NCBI GenBank assembly: GCA_025201365.1
Contig: JAIXMF010000022.1
Span: forward strand, 248,001-312,000
DNA: 64,000 nt
Source of the DNA: Syncephalis plumigaleata
Lineage: Eukaryota; Zoopagomycota; Zoopagomycetes; Zoopagales; Piptocephalidaceae
Reading direction: 5' to 3'
Under the pieces are notes generated by a model, which was not told where the DNA came from, did no database searches, and saw only the letters and a program-made list of their open reading frames with translations. Below are positions 34,527 to 48,200 of the stretch, piece after piece. The position numbers and the translations under genes are program-made. How positions within the stretch are numbered: position 1 is the stretch's first letter; each line of letters starts with the position of its first letter.

Positions 34527-37024
34527 ATGTCGCCTAGTACCATGAATTCCGTAGAGCCAAAACTTATCGAGCAAGAGGAGACGTTTGCAACTTATACGCT
34601 TGACGCTCGACTATACGTGCCTGGCTAAACTTGGCTACGAGCATCCTACATTGGTGCAAGCGAAAGCAATTCCACTTGCACTAGCAGGTAAAGATCTATT
34701 GGCACGCGCTCGTACCGGCAGTGGTAAGACACTCGCCTATCTACTGCCTACTTGTCACAAAGTATTGCAAGCGAAATCGGTAAGTGTTCGCGACTACTTA
34801 GCTTGTATCTATATTCACGTATAATACGACGATAGGAATTATCGACCAATGATGAATTGTTGCAAGCGACACGCGCTCTACTTTTAGTGCCTACTCGCGA
34901 GCTTGCAGAACAAGTGACCGGTCAGCTAGGTCGTCTGCTTATGTATTGCTCAAAGGATATCGTGTTGTTAATCTTGCGGGACAAACCTCCACTGAAGTAC
35001 AACGGTAAATAGCTTTTCGCATTGTTATTTGAGATAGGATGTCGTCTTTCGTTTCCTTACTTTTTTGTATACTAATCTACCAATAGATCTATGCTAGCGG
35101 ATAAACCCGATATTATTGTAACTACGCCGAGTCGTGTACTTCCACATCTTAAGAATAAGGTGAGCATTTGTGAGAGAATATAGCAATGACTGTATCGTAA
35201 TAATACGTCATTAGCATTTGGATCTATCTCAATCATTGGAAACACTCGTGATTGACGAGGCTGATCTCGTGCTTTCATTCGGCTATGAAGAAGATGTACG
35301 AGCAATGATCGGTCTATTGCCCAAGGTTTTCCAATCGTTCATCATGTCTGCCACATTAACACGCGAGCTAGATCAACTGAAACAATTGATTTTACGCAAT
35401 CCGGTAAGCAATACTAGTGACGTATACACGTACGACTGTTGTAGATGTTAGTTTATTAACACGATAATAGGCTATATTGAAACTAGAAGAGACTGAAGAT
35501 GAACAACTGGATCTACTAACGCAATACAGTGTTTCGTAAGTTGATCAGTACTAGTGAAGGAAATCAGATTAGCTAACAATATGCTATGATGATAGATGCA
35601 CAGAAACTGAAAAGTTCCTACTTATTTACGTCATTCTTAAGCTACGCCTTATACAAGGCAAAATTATACTGTTTGTTAATGAGATTAATCGGTGCTATCG
35701 TTTGAAACTATTCCTGGAACAGTTCTCGATTCGATGCTGTGTACTCAACTCGGAATTACCATTGAATTCACGGTAGGTTTCCATCGTTTGTCTTAGAGGA
35801 TAAAGCAATAATCATGTGTGTGTATTGTCTAGTTATCATATTGTGGAAGAGTTTAACAAAGGTGTTTACGATTACATTATTGCTACTGACGAGGCGGGAT
35901 TACAAGGGAACAAGATTCGGATGATGATGATGATAATGATAATGCTGATAATAATGTTGATGGTGAACAAGGTTAGTGAACTGTTAAACATGACACAATA
36001 GCTGTGTATTCACTTATAAACTAGGAGAGAAACAAACTCGACATCTGTTAACAAGAAGCGTAAACGAGGACAGCGTAAAGATAAAGAATACGGTGTTGCT
36101 CGTGGTGTCGACTTTGTCAATGTGCCGCGGTGTTTAATGTTGACTTTCCACGTACTGCACGCGCCTACACACATCGAGTAGGTCGTACGGCACGAGCAGG
36201 CAAGGCAGGTATCAGTCTGTCATTTGTTGTACCAAGCAATGTCGAGCTCAAGGAGGATCTAATGCCAAAACGAGCTGGTACAGTTGATGATGAAGCGGTC
36301 TTTGCCAAAGTAGTAGCCAAACAACAAGGTAACATATCAATAGATACATATGCCTACATTTATACTGACGAGTTACTCATTGTCAATCGATTAACGATGA
36401 TATCATGATGAATAGCCCGAGGTGTTGAGATTAAACCGTATCAATTCGATATGAAACAAGTGAATGGATTCCGTTACCGAATGGAGGATGCGCTACGTGC
36501 CGTCACTAAGGCAGCAGTACATGAAGCACGTATTAAAGAATTGAAAGCAGAGATTATTCATTCAGAGAAACTAAAGGTATGTCAATGTCGATTACAATAT
36601 AATAATAATAATGTACTAATGATATGAAATGATGATAATAGGCTCATTTTGAGGATAACCCAAAGATTTAGAGTTTCTACGTCATGATCGTACATTACAT
36701 CCAGCTCGAGTACAACCACACATGAAGAATGTTCCCAAATATCTATTGCCTAGAATCAAGGACACATCAGGCGGTGATGTACTTGCACAGGCAAACAGTA
36801 GAGCAACAGATAAACGTGGATCTCATTCATCATCATCATCATCATCAAGTCGACGTGGACGTGGATCTAACAATAGAGGAGGTAGAAATCAGCAAAATGG
36901 TCATAAGGTAGGATACATTACAGGTTAACTAACTAGCTAATAGTAATAGTAATAATAACAATGATCATATATGAATTAGAAACGTAAAAACGATCCTTTA
37001 AAGAGTTTCAAGTACACTAATTAA
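34527..37024 (+). CDS. DBP9: DEAD-box RNA helicase DBP9/DDX56, with several apparent frame disruptions
   Basis: The start [20 protein letters not shown] and end FKYTN are clear. Helicase motifs are present: [20 protein letters not shown] (Q motif), ARTGSGKT (I), PTRELAEQ (Ia), [10 protein letters not shown] (Ib), [16 protein letters not shown] (II), MSATLTREL (III) and later TDEAGLQG (V) and [20 protein letters not shown] (VI), a pattern typical of Dbp9. Its C-terminal [19 protein letters not shown] and [19 protein letters not shown] blocks also match. It works in 60S ribosome assembly. Five points (near 34610, 34960, 35905, 36125 and 36665) require a one- or two-base shift, several at homopolymers. 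Because the gene is essential in yeast, assembly indels are a live alternative to decay. Confidence 0.85.
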
Positions 37025-37158
37025 CTTTCTTATTATTCTTATTATTCTTATTATTAAAATAAAATTGCTACTTAATGATGCTAGAGTATACAATGCCATC
37101 TTTCTTTTACTCGTTGAATGCTGACTGTTGCCATAATCGATACTAATATGTCAATGTG

Positions 37159-38528
37159 CTAATGTCTGGGTCGTTTAATCGCTCGTAACTTGAATATTTC
37201 ACGTTTATCCACTAGCATCTTTTGTTTCGACCATATTGTTTTGTTTTTAACCATGGCGGGTACAATATCCAACTGATGGAATTGTCTCCGTATCTCGCTG
37301 TCGAATTCGTGTAAGCGTGAACCCGAGAATCGTTTCCGTTGCAACTTGAACGTGTCAAGGAAGCGAGCGCGTAGTCCGGTGGGCATTTCTGCGTCATTCT
37401 GTCGTGGAAAGTATCGACGACACCATTGATCCCATGACATATTCGAGGTGACGTAGTGTAGCGGGCCAATTGACCGTTCCACATCACCTAATTTCCATTG
37501 TTTCAAGCGACGATCTGTCGGATAAGGTTGTCGACGAAATTCCATAGGTACTGATTTCCAGAATAATTCAAATAATGCTTCGAATACCACTTGTACAGCC
37601 ATATCAATATCCGTATTGGCATTGGGAGTATCATATAGTTTTGATGCCACTAGATAATATAAATAATGATGATGATGATGATGATGATGATACTATAAGT
37701 AACTTACCGAATGATGCAGGTCCTCTAATAATAATGGATGTATCATCAGCTGATGATATATTGTATAAATGTCCATGTTTAATGGTAGATAATACTGGAT
37801 CGGTAGTAGATGATTGCTTCCTACTATTACTCATGGTATAATTAGTTAAGTATATATAGCAGTATGTATTAATAGTTGTAGTTACCATTCACGATGAGGT
37901 TGCAATGTGATAGATGATATCTGTGGATTATCAACTGCCACCACTGTTGGTGAACGTGAACTATTGTTTGACGTAGTTAATGATTGAGGTATAGTTTGAT
38001 CAATACGATATTGGATGAAGAAGGAGCAGGAGAAGGAGAAGGAGCAGAAGGTGATTGTGTTGACAATTGAGGTATCGTGGATTGTTGTGATAGTATATTT
38101 AATACGGTGGCAATGGCAAACTCCCGTGTCATATCCGCTTTACTAAGGGCGGCACAACTGCTATTGGCCGTTCGAAGTGCATCTGTAATGGCAGATATGG
38201 CGAATGATGTGGATGAAGCGACAGCTTTGTTCATCTCCATGATATTAGCAATATCCTGCATGTCAACCGCGTGTAACAGTTCTGTAGCTACTAGGACAGC
38301 ATCTGCCACTGCCTCTGCTGCTTCCGCAAATGTTACAGCCATGATTTGAGCTTGTTGTAGCGCTATAGCAAATGCATTATTCGTATCTGTTGTCGCTCTA
38401 CTAATAGGTGTTGATGTCAATTCTGCAGCAGTTGTAATAGTAGTAGTATCGATGTCAATATCATTAGCAATAGTGGCTGTAGTGAGCGTGGATTTTAACG
38501 TATTACTAATAGAAAGTAAATTGGTCAT
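37159..38528 (-). CDS. Unrecognised protein, conserved-looking C-terminal domain
   Basis: An upstream exon (38528 down to about 37977) begins MTNLLSISNTLKSTLTTATI and forms long amphipathic Ala-rich helices (AVTFAEAAEAVADAVLVATE), then a Ser/Pro linker. A middle exon reads DPVLSTIKHGHLYNISSADD and RGPASFG. The last exon (37650-37159) reads FELFWKSVPMEFRRQPYPTD, LGDVERSIGPLHYVTSNMSW, and a basic tail (MVKNKTIWSKQKMLVDKREI) ending KRPRH. No family was recognised. The join between the first exon and the VVAVDNPQISSITLQP segment needs either a frame change or an unrecognised intron near 37995. A nuclear role is a guess from the basic C-terminus. It converges with DBP9 and diverges from the LAMTOR1-like gene. 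Confidence 0.5.
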
Positions 38529-39290
38529 TGTCTTATAGGATATAAAAGTAATGACCGTATTGTCTATACTATCCTTCGTGAAAGGGACGTAATAGCTATA
38601 TAGAAGATATACCGATAGAATCAGTAGCTAGAAAGAAGAGACTAGACCGTATAATTGATAACTGTATATGACGTAATAGAAGAGTGACCAACTTCAAACG
38701 AGAAGAAGAAAGGAAAGGAAAAGGAAGTAGCCTAGATTATTACGCGTAACAACTATGATAAAATAAATACGATTAAATTCACTTGTAAGACTGAGCGAAC
38801 GAAAGGCAAGCAATAAAATAGGCGATGCGCAATGTGACGCCAATGGACTGTGGTTTGAAGTTTTCTCTTCTTTTCCTGCCTGCCTTCCTGTCTGCAATCG
38901 CATTCTACTGGATTCTCTACAAAATAACCTTACCACTGTTACTGGTTGACTTTCCCTCTCGCACTACATAGTCTAGATAGTGGTAATATATATACATATA
39001 TATATATAGTACGAGTACGAGTAGGTAATTGTTAAACAAGTAGTTTTACGGTTATCCTGTGTCTGTCTGTTTGTGCGTGTTTGCTTTGGTTCCATCTCTC
39101 TCTACCACTTTATCTTTATTGTGTTTTCTTTCTAATTTGCTTGTCAACCAGTCTGGTGGTAGACAATCGACAGAAAAAAACACGTATCCTATTAGTGACG
39201 ACCATTATTTGCCGTGTTGCTACGCCTTTCTATAATCACAATAGAGCCATCGAATAGCAACAGCAGCAGTAGTGTAGGCAATATTAACGA
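38529..39290. promoter_or_regulatory. Divergent promoter between the unknown gene and LAMTOR1-like gene
   Basis: Contains an (AT)-rich run with ATATATACATATATATATA at about 38987-39006, a T/C-rich tract near 39080-39120 and short CAG repeats at 39260-39275. No TATA box can be fixed with confidence. Confidence 0.35.
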
Positions 39291-40242
39291 ATGGAGTACT
39301 TTTATCAGTGTCAGCAAGCATGTATGACCATACTATGCTGTGGTCAAGCGGGTATTAGCCGTGATACGGTAAGTGGGGCAATGATTTTGCACTCGAGTAA
39401 GCAACTATAATGTGTATGTATATATATATAGCCAGAGGAACAATGTGGCTTGTTGGAACAAGACTCATTTAATCCATCAGCATCGTCGAATCATTTGCTA
39501 GACTATAATGGAACTGGCGCGTAAGTTATTGTGATCAAGTAGTACTTTAGTAGCTACCTAACATTATTGTATATCTATCAGTAATGGAATGGGAGCCCAT
39601 TCTGCTGAGGACTATCAGGCGATTCAGGCCAATAAAGCCATGGAACAGGAGACATTACGTCGAATTGTGGAGCGTACTGCCGAGTAAGTGACCGAGCACG
39701 TATATGTCATCATGGGTATTCTAATAATAGCATATTTATTATTTCATTGATCAGGAACCTAATCGATGTTACGGGATCGGGTATGGAACGATTACCGCAG
39801 GCTGATTTCGCCGAACGTACCGATGAATACCAGTAGGTGTCTAATGTAGCACGATGATGATAAATAGGAGATATCATTGATGATTGTTATGTTTGTTTGC
39901 TATACTAGAGGTGCAGTAGGGCAAATGCGAGAACTTGACGATGCCAGTCAAAAGTTGTTGGCATTACCACAAGGATCCAGTGCCATCGTGAATCCTCTCG
40001 TTCTATTTAACGCATCCACACCGGTGATTAAACCGGCACAATTGGCAAAGGTATTATTTATATCGCATTGACGAATAATAGCGTGTATCCGCTGTAATGT
40101 TTGGCATCATGACCATTAATGTATATGATTTGCTGCTTAGATGCAACAATGGTCGGAACAAGTCGAGCAAGCTATAAAGAATATTCATGTAGATCATACA
40201 GGAGAGATGGTTGTCTCGTTGACCTGGACAATTACCGAATAA
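39291..40242 (+). CDS. LAMTOR1: LAMTOR1/p18-like subunit of a Ragulator/EGO complex
   Basis: Short exons (39291-39368, from 39432, and more) join to about 170 residues: an N-terminus MEYFYQCQQACMTILCCGQA, then LLEQDSFNPSASSNHLLDYN, a helix with QETLRRIVERTAENLIDVTG, ADFAERTDEYQ, and the end MQQWSEQVEQAIKNIHVDHT, GEMVVSLTWTITE. The layout and motifs (LLL-like start, NIIDVS-like block, C-terminal I.VD..EELVV strand) match LAMTOR1. It anchors Ragulator to the lysosome/vacuole, recruiting Rag GTPases that activate TORC1 on amino acids. The usual MG-CC myristoylation/palmitoylation start is missing: here CC lies at residues 16-17 and no glycine follows the first Met, so the membrane anchor may differ or the start exon may be upstream. 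Confidence 0.75.
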
Positions 40243-42483
40243 CCCGAATCGGATGTATGATAATAGTGCACCTGATAGATGACTCCTTCTGTTGTCTCGC
40301 GTATGCTTGCTCCTATTGTTTCACGTGGAATTGGCTCAATTTGTTCATCGTTTATGTATTGAATTCTATGTGTTATCAATGTTTCGTAAAATTAAAACTA
40401 GCAATGATAATGGTAGTAGAAAAGAGAAGAAAGCCCCGTTTCTCAATTCCTTAACCAAAAATGATACATGGTATGAAGTGGTAGTATCATAATACATTCA
40501 TTTGTAGAAGGGATATACATCGATAGTATGTACCTACTATGCGGATTAGTAGTAGTAGTAGTAGTAGTTACTATTGAACACTAGCTATAATGTAAATGAA
40601 TGTTGTATTATCCTATGGAATAGGTTATGATGATTCAATGTTATACCATGACTTAAATAAACACCAACTAGCTATTACCGACAAGCACTGTACATCGATC
40701 CATTCGGAATGGGATTCATTACACTTGGCCTTGAACACACACGATGAACTCCCTATTTCCTTTCCTCTTTCTAAACACAATCATCCTAGAATGACCAATA
40801 CTAATAAATAGATACTAGTCTCAAATGTGCCTGTTACTTATCCTATCTCTCTTTTTCTCCTTTATGAACAACGTACATCGTTACTCAACATTAAGAAAAC
40901 ATCTACTTCTTGCTCTCGCTCTCACTCTTCATTTTAAACAATACGACATCCACATTCATCCGTTTACTTGCATATTCACTCACCTAAGCTTTTTCTCCAT
41001 CTATTTACCTCTCCTTTTTTTGATGTCTAGTCACACCTTATGCTTTCCATCATAGGCAATCAATATTTCAATTGATTATTGATTATTGATTCATATACAC
41101 ATTCATTAGTAAAAGGTAAGCATTATACATATAGACTAGTATCGAAATAGATCAATCAATATCACTAGTACTGTATATGTCAACATTAAGAGTGACATGA
41201 TAAATAATACATTCTATGGTGGTTATTGTGTATGACTGGCTGAAAGAGTGAATGAGCGAGTGACCAATGACGGGTTTCGGTTGTAAAAATAGAGGATTGT
41301 TAATCCGAATGTATGATATGCCACATGTAGTGTCTACAACTGCTACTTCTGTCATGATTACCTGTTTATTTATCATAAGTATTGCGCTATTTTATGCTCT
41401 ATTCTACTCCATCGATAATATTCTATGCTGTGTTTTGTATATATTCGGTCTATTAGCACTGTAAATAATAATACACTCTAGACCGAATGGCCATAGGGTT
41501 CAAGGTCTATCCTGTAAATAGGCCATGATAAATGGAGCTATAACTCTGCATGCCAAGTAACCATTAGGGCTTTTCGGAGTCAACAATAATCAATAATAGC
41601 AACAGCAGCTATAATTACAATAATAATAGCCGATAGAATGGATATAGAGGGGAGATTGAGCATCATGTGTTTTCTCGTTCGGGGTTTTTTCATTCTCTCT
41701 CTCTCTTTTTACGCCACTATTCCCACATTGTTGTTGTCTTGAAAGGTGTCAAAGCAATAGTGCACACTTACTTCTTGGTTGCATTCATCTCTCTCTCTCG
41801 CTTTCTCTCTTTCTACTTAGTTATTTATCTTCATCTCTACTCTACTCTTTAGCGTTTAGGTTTAACCTTGTTCTACGGGCAACGCATTGGATTACGCTAT
41901 TACTATTTACTATTTACTATTTACTATTATATTACTACGTGATCACGATAAACAGCATACTCTCTACACGCGCGATAAAGGGGCGGGTGTACGTGTGTGT
42001 GTGTACTGTTTGGTGTCTGTGCAAACTTATAATCAGCACCATAGGCAGTGAAGAGGTATCGCGAGTACAGAGTCATTACTGTTGCTGCTGTACTTGTACT
42101 ACACTTAGTTATCGTCTAACAAGCCGATAGTTATTGGAGTAGTGACAGTGAGCGAACAAGGTTTGACTATACTCCTTTTCTTCTTCTTCATCTTCCTTTA
42201 TTTACTTTGCTCCTTACTTAGCCATATTCGTCGTCATTACTCGTTGCTATTACTACTACTACTGCTTCTATTACTGCTTCTATTACCGTAGTTGATATTG
42301 ATTGCGTGATAGTGTGCAAGTTGACGGGAAAGCCGGTTCTTCAGCCGCTAACTTGCGTTTGTCTTTCCTTCCTCTTCTTTCTCTTATTGTCAATAGCTTA
42401 GACGCTATTGTGTTGACTAGATTATACTTGCCACAAAGAAAGTAAGCTTGTAGTATTTTATCTATCAAGCAATTATACTCACT
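40243..42483. other. Long intergenic region (2.2 kb)
   Basis: No gene was recognised. It contains a GTA trinucleotide run at 40548-40568, C/T-rich tracts (40850-41040, 41690-41840, 42170-42260), an ATTTACT heptamer-type repeat at 41903-41930 and a GTGT stretch at 41990-42005. The pyrimidine tracts next to the ATG at 42484 are typical of a fungal core promoter. Confidence 0.4.
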
Positions 42484-43890
42484 ATGGATAAGGTAAGTTA
42501 TTGACTAATAGTATGATATGATTCATATATGTATATTAATTCCAATCGATTATTATTATCTAGTTTGCACGATCGTTTTATTCGCGTGTCACTCTTGCAC
42601 TAGTGTTGTTCCAAGCAATTGCTGTCATTTCTTGTGAAAGCGTATTCTTCTACTACTTGAGCAAGAGACTACCAAATTATCGAGAGAATAATGGAAAGGG
42701 CTTACCTGTTTATTTTGCAATCTTCCTTGCTTCACAAATATTCCAAGTATTACTCGTAGGTGATGCGGTAAGTTATTAACAAATAGATTGCCATGATGAT
42801 ATGACTAATAATGATATGACTAATGCTGATGATAATGACAGATTCGTATGCAAAACACAATTCAGATTATTGGATTCTTTGGTTTCAACTTGTGCTCGTT
42901 CATCTATTCCTGTTTACAAATTGTACAGATTCAAGAGGCTGTCAATGCTAATAATGTAGAGTCTTATACCAGTTGGTGGATTGCATGCAAAGTACTATTA
43001 ATTATAGTGGTCATTATCATTGCACTATGTCAATTTGCGTATGGTTGGTTGGCCTTCCGACTATATCAAGAGTTTGGCTGGACAATTTATAAGAAGATTG
43101 GTGCAGATTTACAAAAACGACGTAAGTAACTAGTGAATACTAATATATATATATACTTGTATACTTATATAATCAATGTTGTTAGATATGTATCGTGATT
43201 ATCATATTTGCCTAATGTTGATCAAGTTGGATCTCTTCTTCTTTATGGGATTCTGTATACAGCTACTCGTGCTTACATTAGAGGAAATCAACACAGAGTA
43301 TGTACTCACTATTGCAGCCCTACCCGTTTCCATATTGACGATCATGCTCGAGGCATACGCGCTAAAACGAGAAAAACGTAAAACGATGTGGGCCGTATTC
43401 CTGGGATTCTTGGCAGCATCCATTTATTTCATCATTAAGATCAATAGCATTTGGAAGCCTGAAAAACGTCACATCTACCAATTTACTAAAAAATATCTAA
43501 CCACATTTGGTAAGTTATACATGTCATCATTATTATTATCTAATATATATATATATATATATTGAATGAAATAGCGGCACTGGCTCTTATGGCAGTCATT
43601 GTCACCATTACTATTAGTATTCGATGTTATCGTAACTTTGGTCGAGGTCTTAAACCATACTGTAAGTAATAACACACGACATATTAACTAGAGTTATTAC
43701 AGTATTCCTAATTATTATATATATAGTGATGAATGAGAACACCAATGTAGAAATGTTGCAACCTGGTCAAACACGTATGGTATTAGAGGATGATGATGAT
43801 GACGATGATGCGTTTACCGGTCCAGCATCACCTAATAGTATACGACCATTTAATGCACGACCTGCCAATGTACTTTCTATGCAATTGTAG
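42484..43890 (+). CDS. UPF0658 Golgi apparatus membrane protein
   Basis: Six exons (42484-42492, 42564-42767, 42842-43121, 43186-43509, 43575-43661, 43727-43890) join in phase to 355 residues; the first exon encodes only MDK. The protein has about seven hydrophobic segments, for example ALVLFQAIAVISCESVFFYY, VYFAIFLASQIFQVLLVG, LLIIVVIIIALCQFAYGW, FFFMGFCIQLLVLTL and AALALMAVIVTITISI. The blocks GWTIYKKIGADLQ, YRDYHICLMLIKLDLFFF and KRKTMWAVFL match the fungal UPF0658 family, whose fission yeast member is in the Golgi. The cytosolic tail carries an acidic DDDDDDD run and ends SPNSIRPFNARPANVLSMQL. Molecular function is unknown. Confidence 0.9.
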
Positions 43891-45263
43891 AGAAGAAGAT
43901 AAGGAGAGAGAAGCAATCTTTACAGATTGTCTAATTTCTTATTCATTCTCTCTCTCTATACTATATTTCTATAGAGACATAGTAAAATTTAACCATTTAG
44001 AGATGTGAAAGCGGTTACCTTTATATTATTCACTAATACTATTATTAATATACAACATTCGTAGAGCATATAACCATAGGATTATCTTATACTTTTCTCT
44101 CTCCTCTTTCTCTTAATTTTGATCATATTTTCTTTGTGTTCATGTTATTTCTTTCATCTATTCTCTTACTATATGCGCTTCTATTCTGCTTCAGTTTGAT
44201 CTATGTATGTGTGTGTGTGTGTGTGGATGGATAGAGATGTCCTATTCTCTTTCGTTTACTATCCCGTAACTTATGATGATGATGATTATTACTGGATATC
44301 ATCATTTAACTAATAAAATCCATTCAATGAATCTAATAAAGGGGTAATAGTGGGGCATTCATGTAAGTAATCGTATATATATATATATTGTAAATGAATG
44401 TAGAAATAATAAGCATAGAGTGATGCGAGTGTGTGTTTACTATTACGTAGACTCTAATCTCATCATTATAATCACACACACACACACATCATAACACGTC
44501 GACGGTGTCTTTTCCTTTTCCCTTTCACTTGATTGAGATTGCAGTCACTGCTTACTGTTAATTCGTCTAAAAATTCGTTCTATTTACATTGTACTCATTA
44601 GGCCTTGTGCATACTATCGACTAGAGGTGTCTACTATTCTGCTCCTATCCAGTTCAATTTATCATCAAGGAGTGTCTATTTACTTGACACACATCTATTG
44701 ACATTGTCGCGGTAAGTAGATGATGACTATTGCTGCTATTATAGTGTTAGTTTGTTAGTTGTCCACCTAGTAGATAAATGGAATGCAGCAAATACTAGCA
44801 TAGATGTTAGGTAGATCCAATACTATCTATAGTTCTACTCTACAACGACAGTTGCCGCTGTAACTCTAGTTAGCTAGTTATGGTGTTTCTTCCCTATCTA
44901 TTGCTATGACAACCGTGTGCATTTATTTATCCACTAGTGTCGTCATTGAGTTACATAGAGTTGAGGTGTGGGGAGGTGAGAGGGACTATGTCAAAGGGAA
45001 GCATACGTATTCATGTGAAATGGCTTGATAGGTACATGATATAGAAATGTTTTATTCTATTAGATAGTATAGCATTATTATACATCTAGATATTAGTATA
45101 CAAGTAGGTAGAATGGTTACTAGTGCGCAACTATAATGATAGTATAGACGGTCATTGACAACGACCATATGATATTGTTTATTGAATTGATTGACCTTTC
45201 CTTTCCTTTGTTACTCGTTTGTTATATCATTAATGCATTAATATTCTATTTGAATAATGAACA
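43891..45263. other. Intergenic region (1.4 kb)
   Basis: No gene was recognised. It holds a TG run at 44211-44224, an (AT)n at 44370-44390 and a CA run at 44474-44488, with pyrimidine-rich DNA near 44100. It should include the 3' end of the UPF0658 gene and the promoter of the RanBPM-like gene. Confidence 0.4.
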
Positions 45264-48200
45264 ATGACGAGTAATACTGATGATTATCATGAGTTATCGA
45301 ATGATACTAGTAATGCTACTACTTCATCTCCACCTCAGATAGAATGGAATCATGTATCATCTAGTTCAGAATCCTTACTAACCATGTTAGCACCTTATTT
45401 ACAGTCATCTGATACAGTGAACGAACACGAAGCAAGTCATAACAATTTGGTTGAAGAAGTGTCGAGTGACATTAGCGATAGATCATCGATCACGTCATTA
45501 GCAGCAAGCAATCATCGTGGATATCGTACCTATTCAACTGAACTCTATAATCAAATATTGTCATCACCTTCTAGGAGTGTTCACTATCATCATCATCATC
45601 AACTAGGATATAATCTAACAGAAGAGGAATTACCACAATCTATTGTCGTCATGTCTTCATCGTCGACATCAGCATCTTCATCATCGTCGAATTCTGTACC
45701 GGAATCAGCATCATCGAATGTTGTCGTTAATCCACTTACAGGTACATCATTGTGGCCTGGTCTATTAACATCATCTGATACGCGAGTTCATCGGGAATTA
45801 CGTGAAGATGAGCCTGCACTTACTGGTGGCAATGATCATATCTACAATCAACCATTGTCTATGGGATCCACTGGTCTAACGAGTCTAGTGGCACCGGATA
45901 CTACAAAGCAACAGGTAATTAACTAACTAGCTAGCTAGCTAGCTAATTTTTACGTATATATTAATTATTGTATGGTAATAGACGACACATCCATCATTTA
46001 TACCGGATTATCTACTTGGTACAGGCTATGCAGATCTATTCTCTAGTAAGCAATCATCTTCATCTTCATCATCGGCAGCAGCATCAGCATCAGTAACCAC
46101 ATCATCATCGTCACCCTATCAAGATACACGATCCAATAAGGGATCCTCGCCATTATCGACCCCCGCACACACACCCTATGGATTCTCGGCTATTACGCAT
46201 CAGATACCGGGACAATTCAGCCCTAGTTCAAGTAGTATCGGTCATAATCTATTGGGATCACCGAATGATCGAGGTAACGCGACATCTGCCAACAATCTTA
46301 TGGGACGTGATCTATTGAAGCCACCCACCTTGTGGAATAACAATGATCGATGTCCATTATTGGATGTATCACAGGATGGATTGGGTGTCACTTATATTGG
46401 TAAGGCATGATAGATGAGCAATCAATCGATCCTCGAGTCATTTACATACTTTTGCAGGTTCAGGTAAAACGGATAGTGATGCGGCTGCACTACGAGCCAA
46501 TCGACCGATGCTTGTGCAAGCCGGCATCTACTACTATGAAGTGGAAATCATTAGTAAGGGACGTGATGGGTAAGTGATAGACTGGTTAGTACACTAGAGT
46601 GTATTATTCTATATTAATGTATCTACATGTACAGATATATCGGTATTGGATTTAGTTCATCAAGTGTATCATTGAAACGATTACCTGGTAAGTAATATAT
46701 ACATTCGTGTATATGTGCTTATTATTTACTATCTATTATCAAATAGGATGGGAACTAGATTCATGGGGTTATCACGGCGATGATGGACATAAATTCTGTT
46801 GTAGTGGCACGGGACAGAAATACGGGCCGACATTCACGACGGGTGATGTCATCGGTTGTTGTGTTAACTTTGCGAATAAGACGGCATTCTTCACCAAGAA
46901 TGGCATCAATCTAGGTGTAGCCTTTACCGACATTAGAGGACGCTACTTTCCCTCTGTTGGTATGCGTACACCGCATGAAAGGATATTGGCCAATTTTGGT
47001 GATCGACCATTCCGATTTGCTATTCAGCAATACATACGAGTAAGCACGAATAATGATGTGTGTGTGTATATGATGCTAATTATTGATGATAGGAGGAGAA
47101 AGCGCGTTTATGGCAAGCTATACATGCTGCTCCATTGCCTGCCCTATCAGTTGGTAAAACTCGAACTGGTACCACGACATCAGATAAGGAGATGGAATTA
47201 CCGGTCATGTTGAAAGAACTAGTACTTGATCATTTACTGCATCATGGTTATCACAAAGCGGCACAGACATTTGCGAGAGATGCACTCGGTCTAACATGGT
47301 CACAAGTATTGGATAAACTAAAGGAAAAAGCATCTACGACTACTAGTGGTAGTAGTAGCAGTACTTCTGCTACACCCATGGTAATGGATACAACAGAGGA
47401 AGAGGAGTCTGACAATGATGAGGTTATCCTACGTAAACGTAAGTGATTCTACAATATTCGAGTAACCTATACTAACATATATATATATATATATACATCT
47501 ATATAGGTATTTACGATGCTGTTGTTAAGGGTAATATCAATGAAGCATATCAATTGGTACAAGAACATTTCCCACAAGTGTTCACTCGAAATAGCATGGT
47601 TCTATTCCAGTTAAGATGTCAGGAATTTATTGAATTAATGCGTGAATACACTGCTGCTCAAGAGGAACCAGCGATGGATATCGATGATGATGATGACAAC
47701 CATAGAACACAGAAGAAACCAGCGAATGTCAATGAGACAACGAGCAATGCAAGTCAAAAGATGCCTGCATCATCGACATCAACATCAGATCAATTATTGA
47801 ATCCTGCTTTACAAAAGGCCATGGCTTATGGTCAGAAATTACAAGAGGATTATCAGCATGATCAACGGGCTAGTGTTAAGGAAACACTATTGGTATGTAA
47901 TACTAAAAGTGTAATACAATATTACTAATCTAATATGCTATTACTATTAGAATATATTCTCTCTCTTTGCTTATCCAGATCCACGTCATAGTGTAGTGGC
48001 CTATCTACTGGATCCTAATCGACGTCAACCGGTAGCGGAAGCACTTAATAGTGCTATTGTAGGTAAGTATTGCTAGTAGAGACAATCACGTAGATAGTAA
48101 TCATCTAATCATGTTGGTTGTTATTAGTCTCATTGGGTAGATCGGCTACTTCATCACTTGAACGTGTCTATCGTCAAACTGCCACTGCCATGGAAACAAT

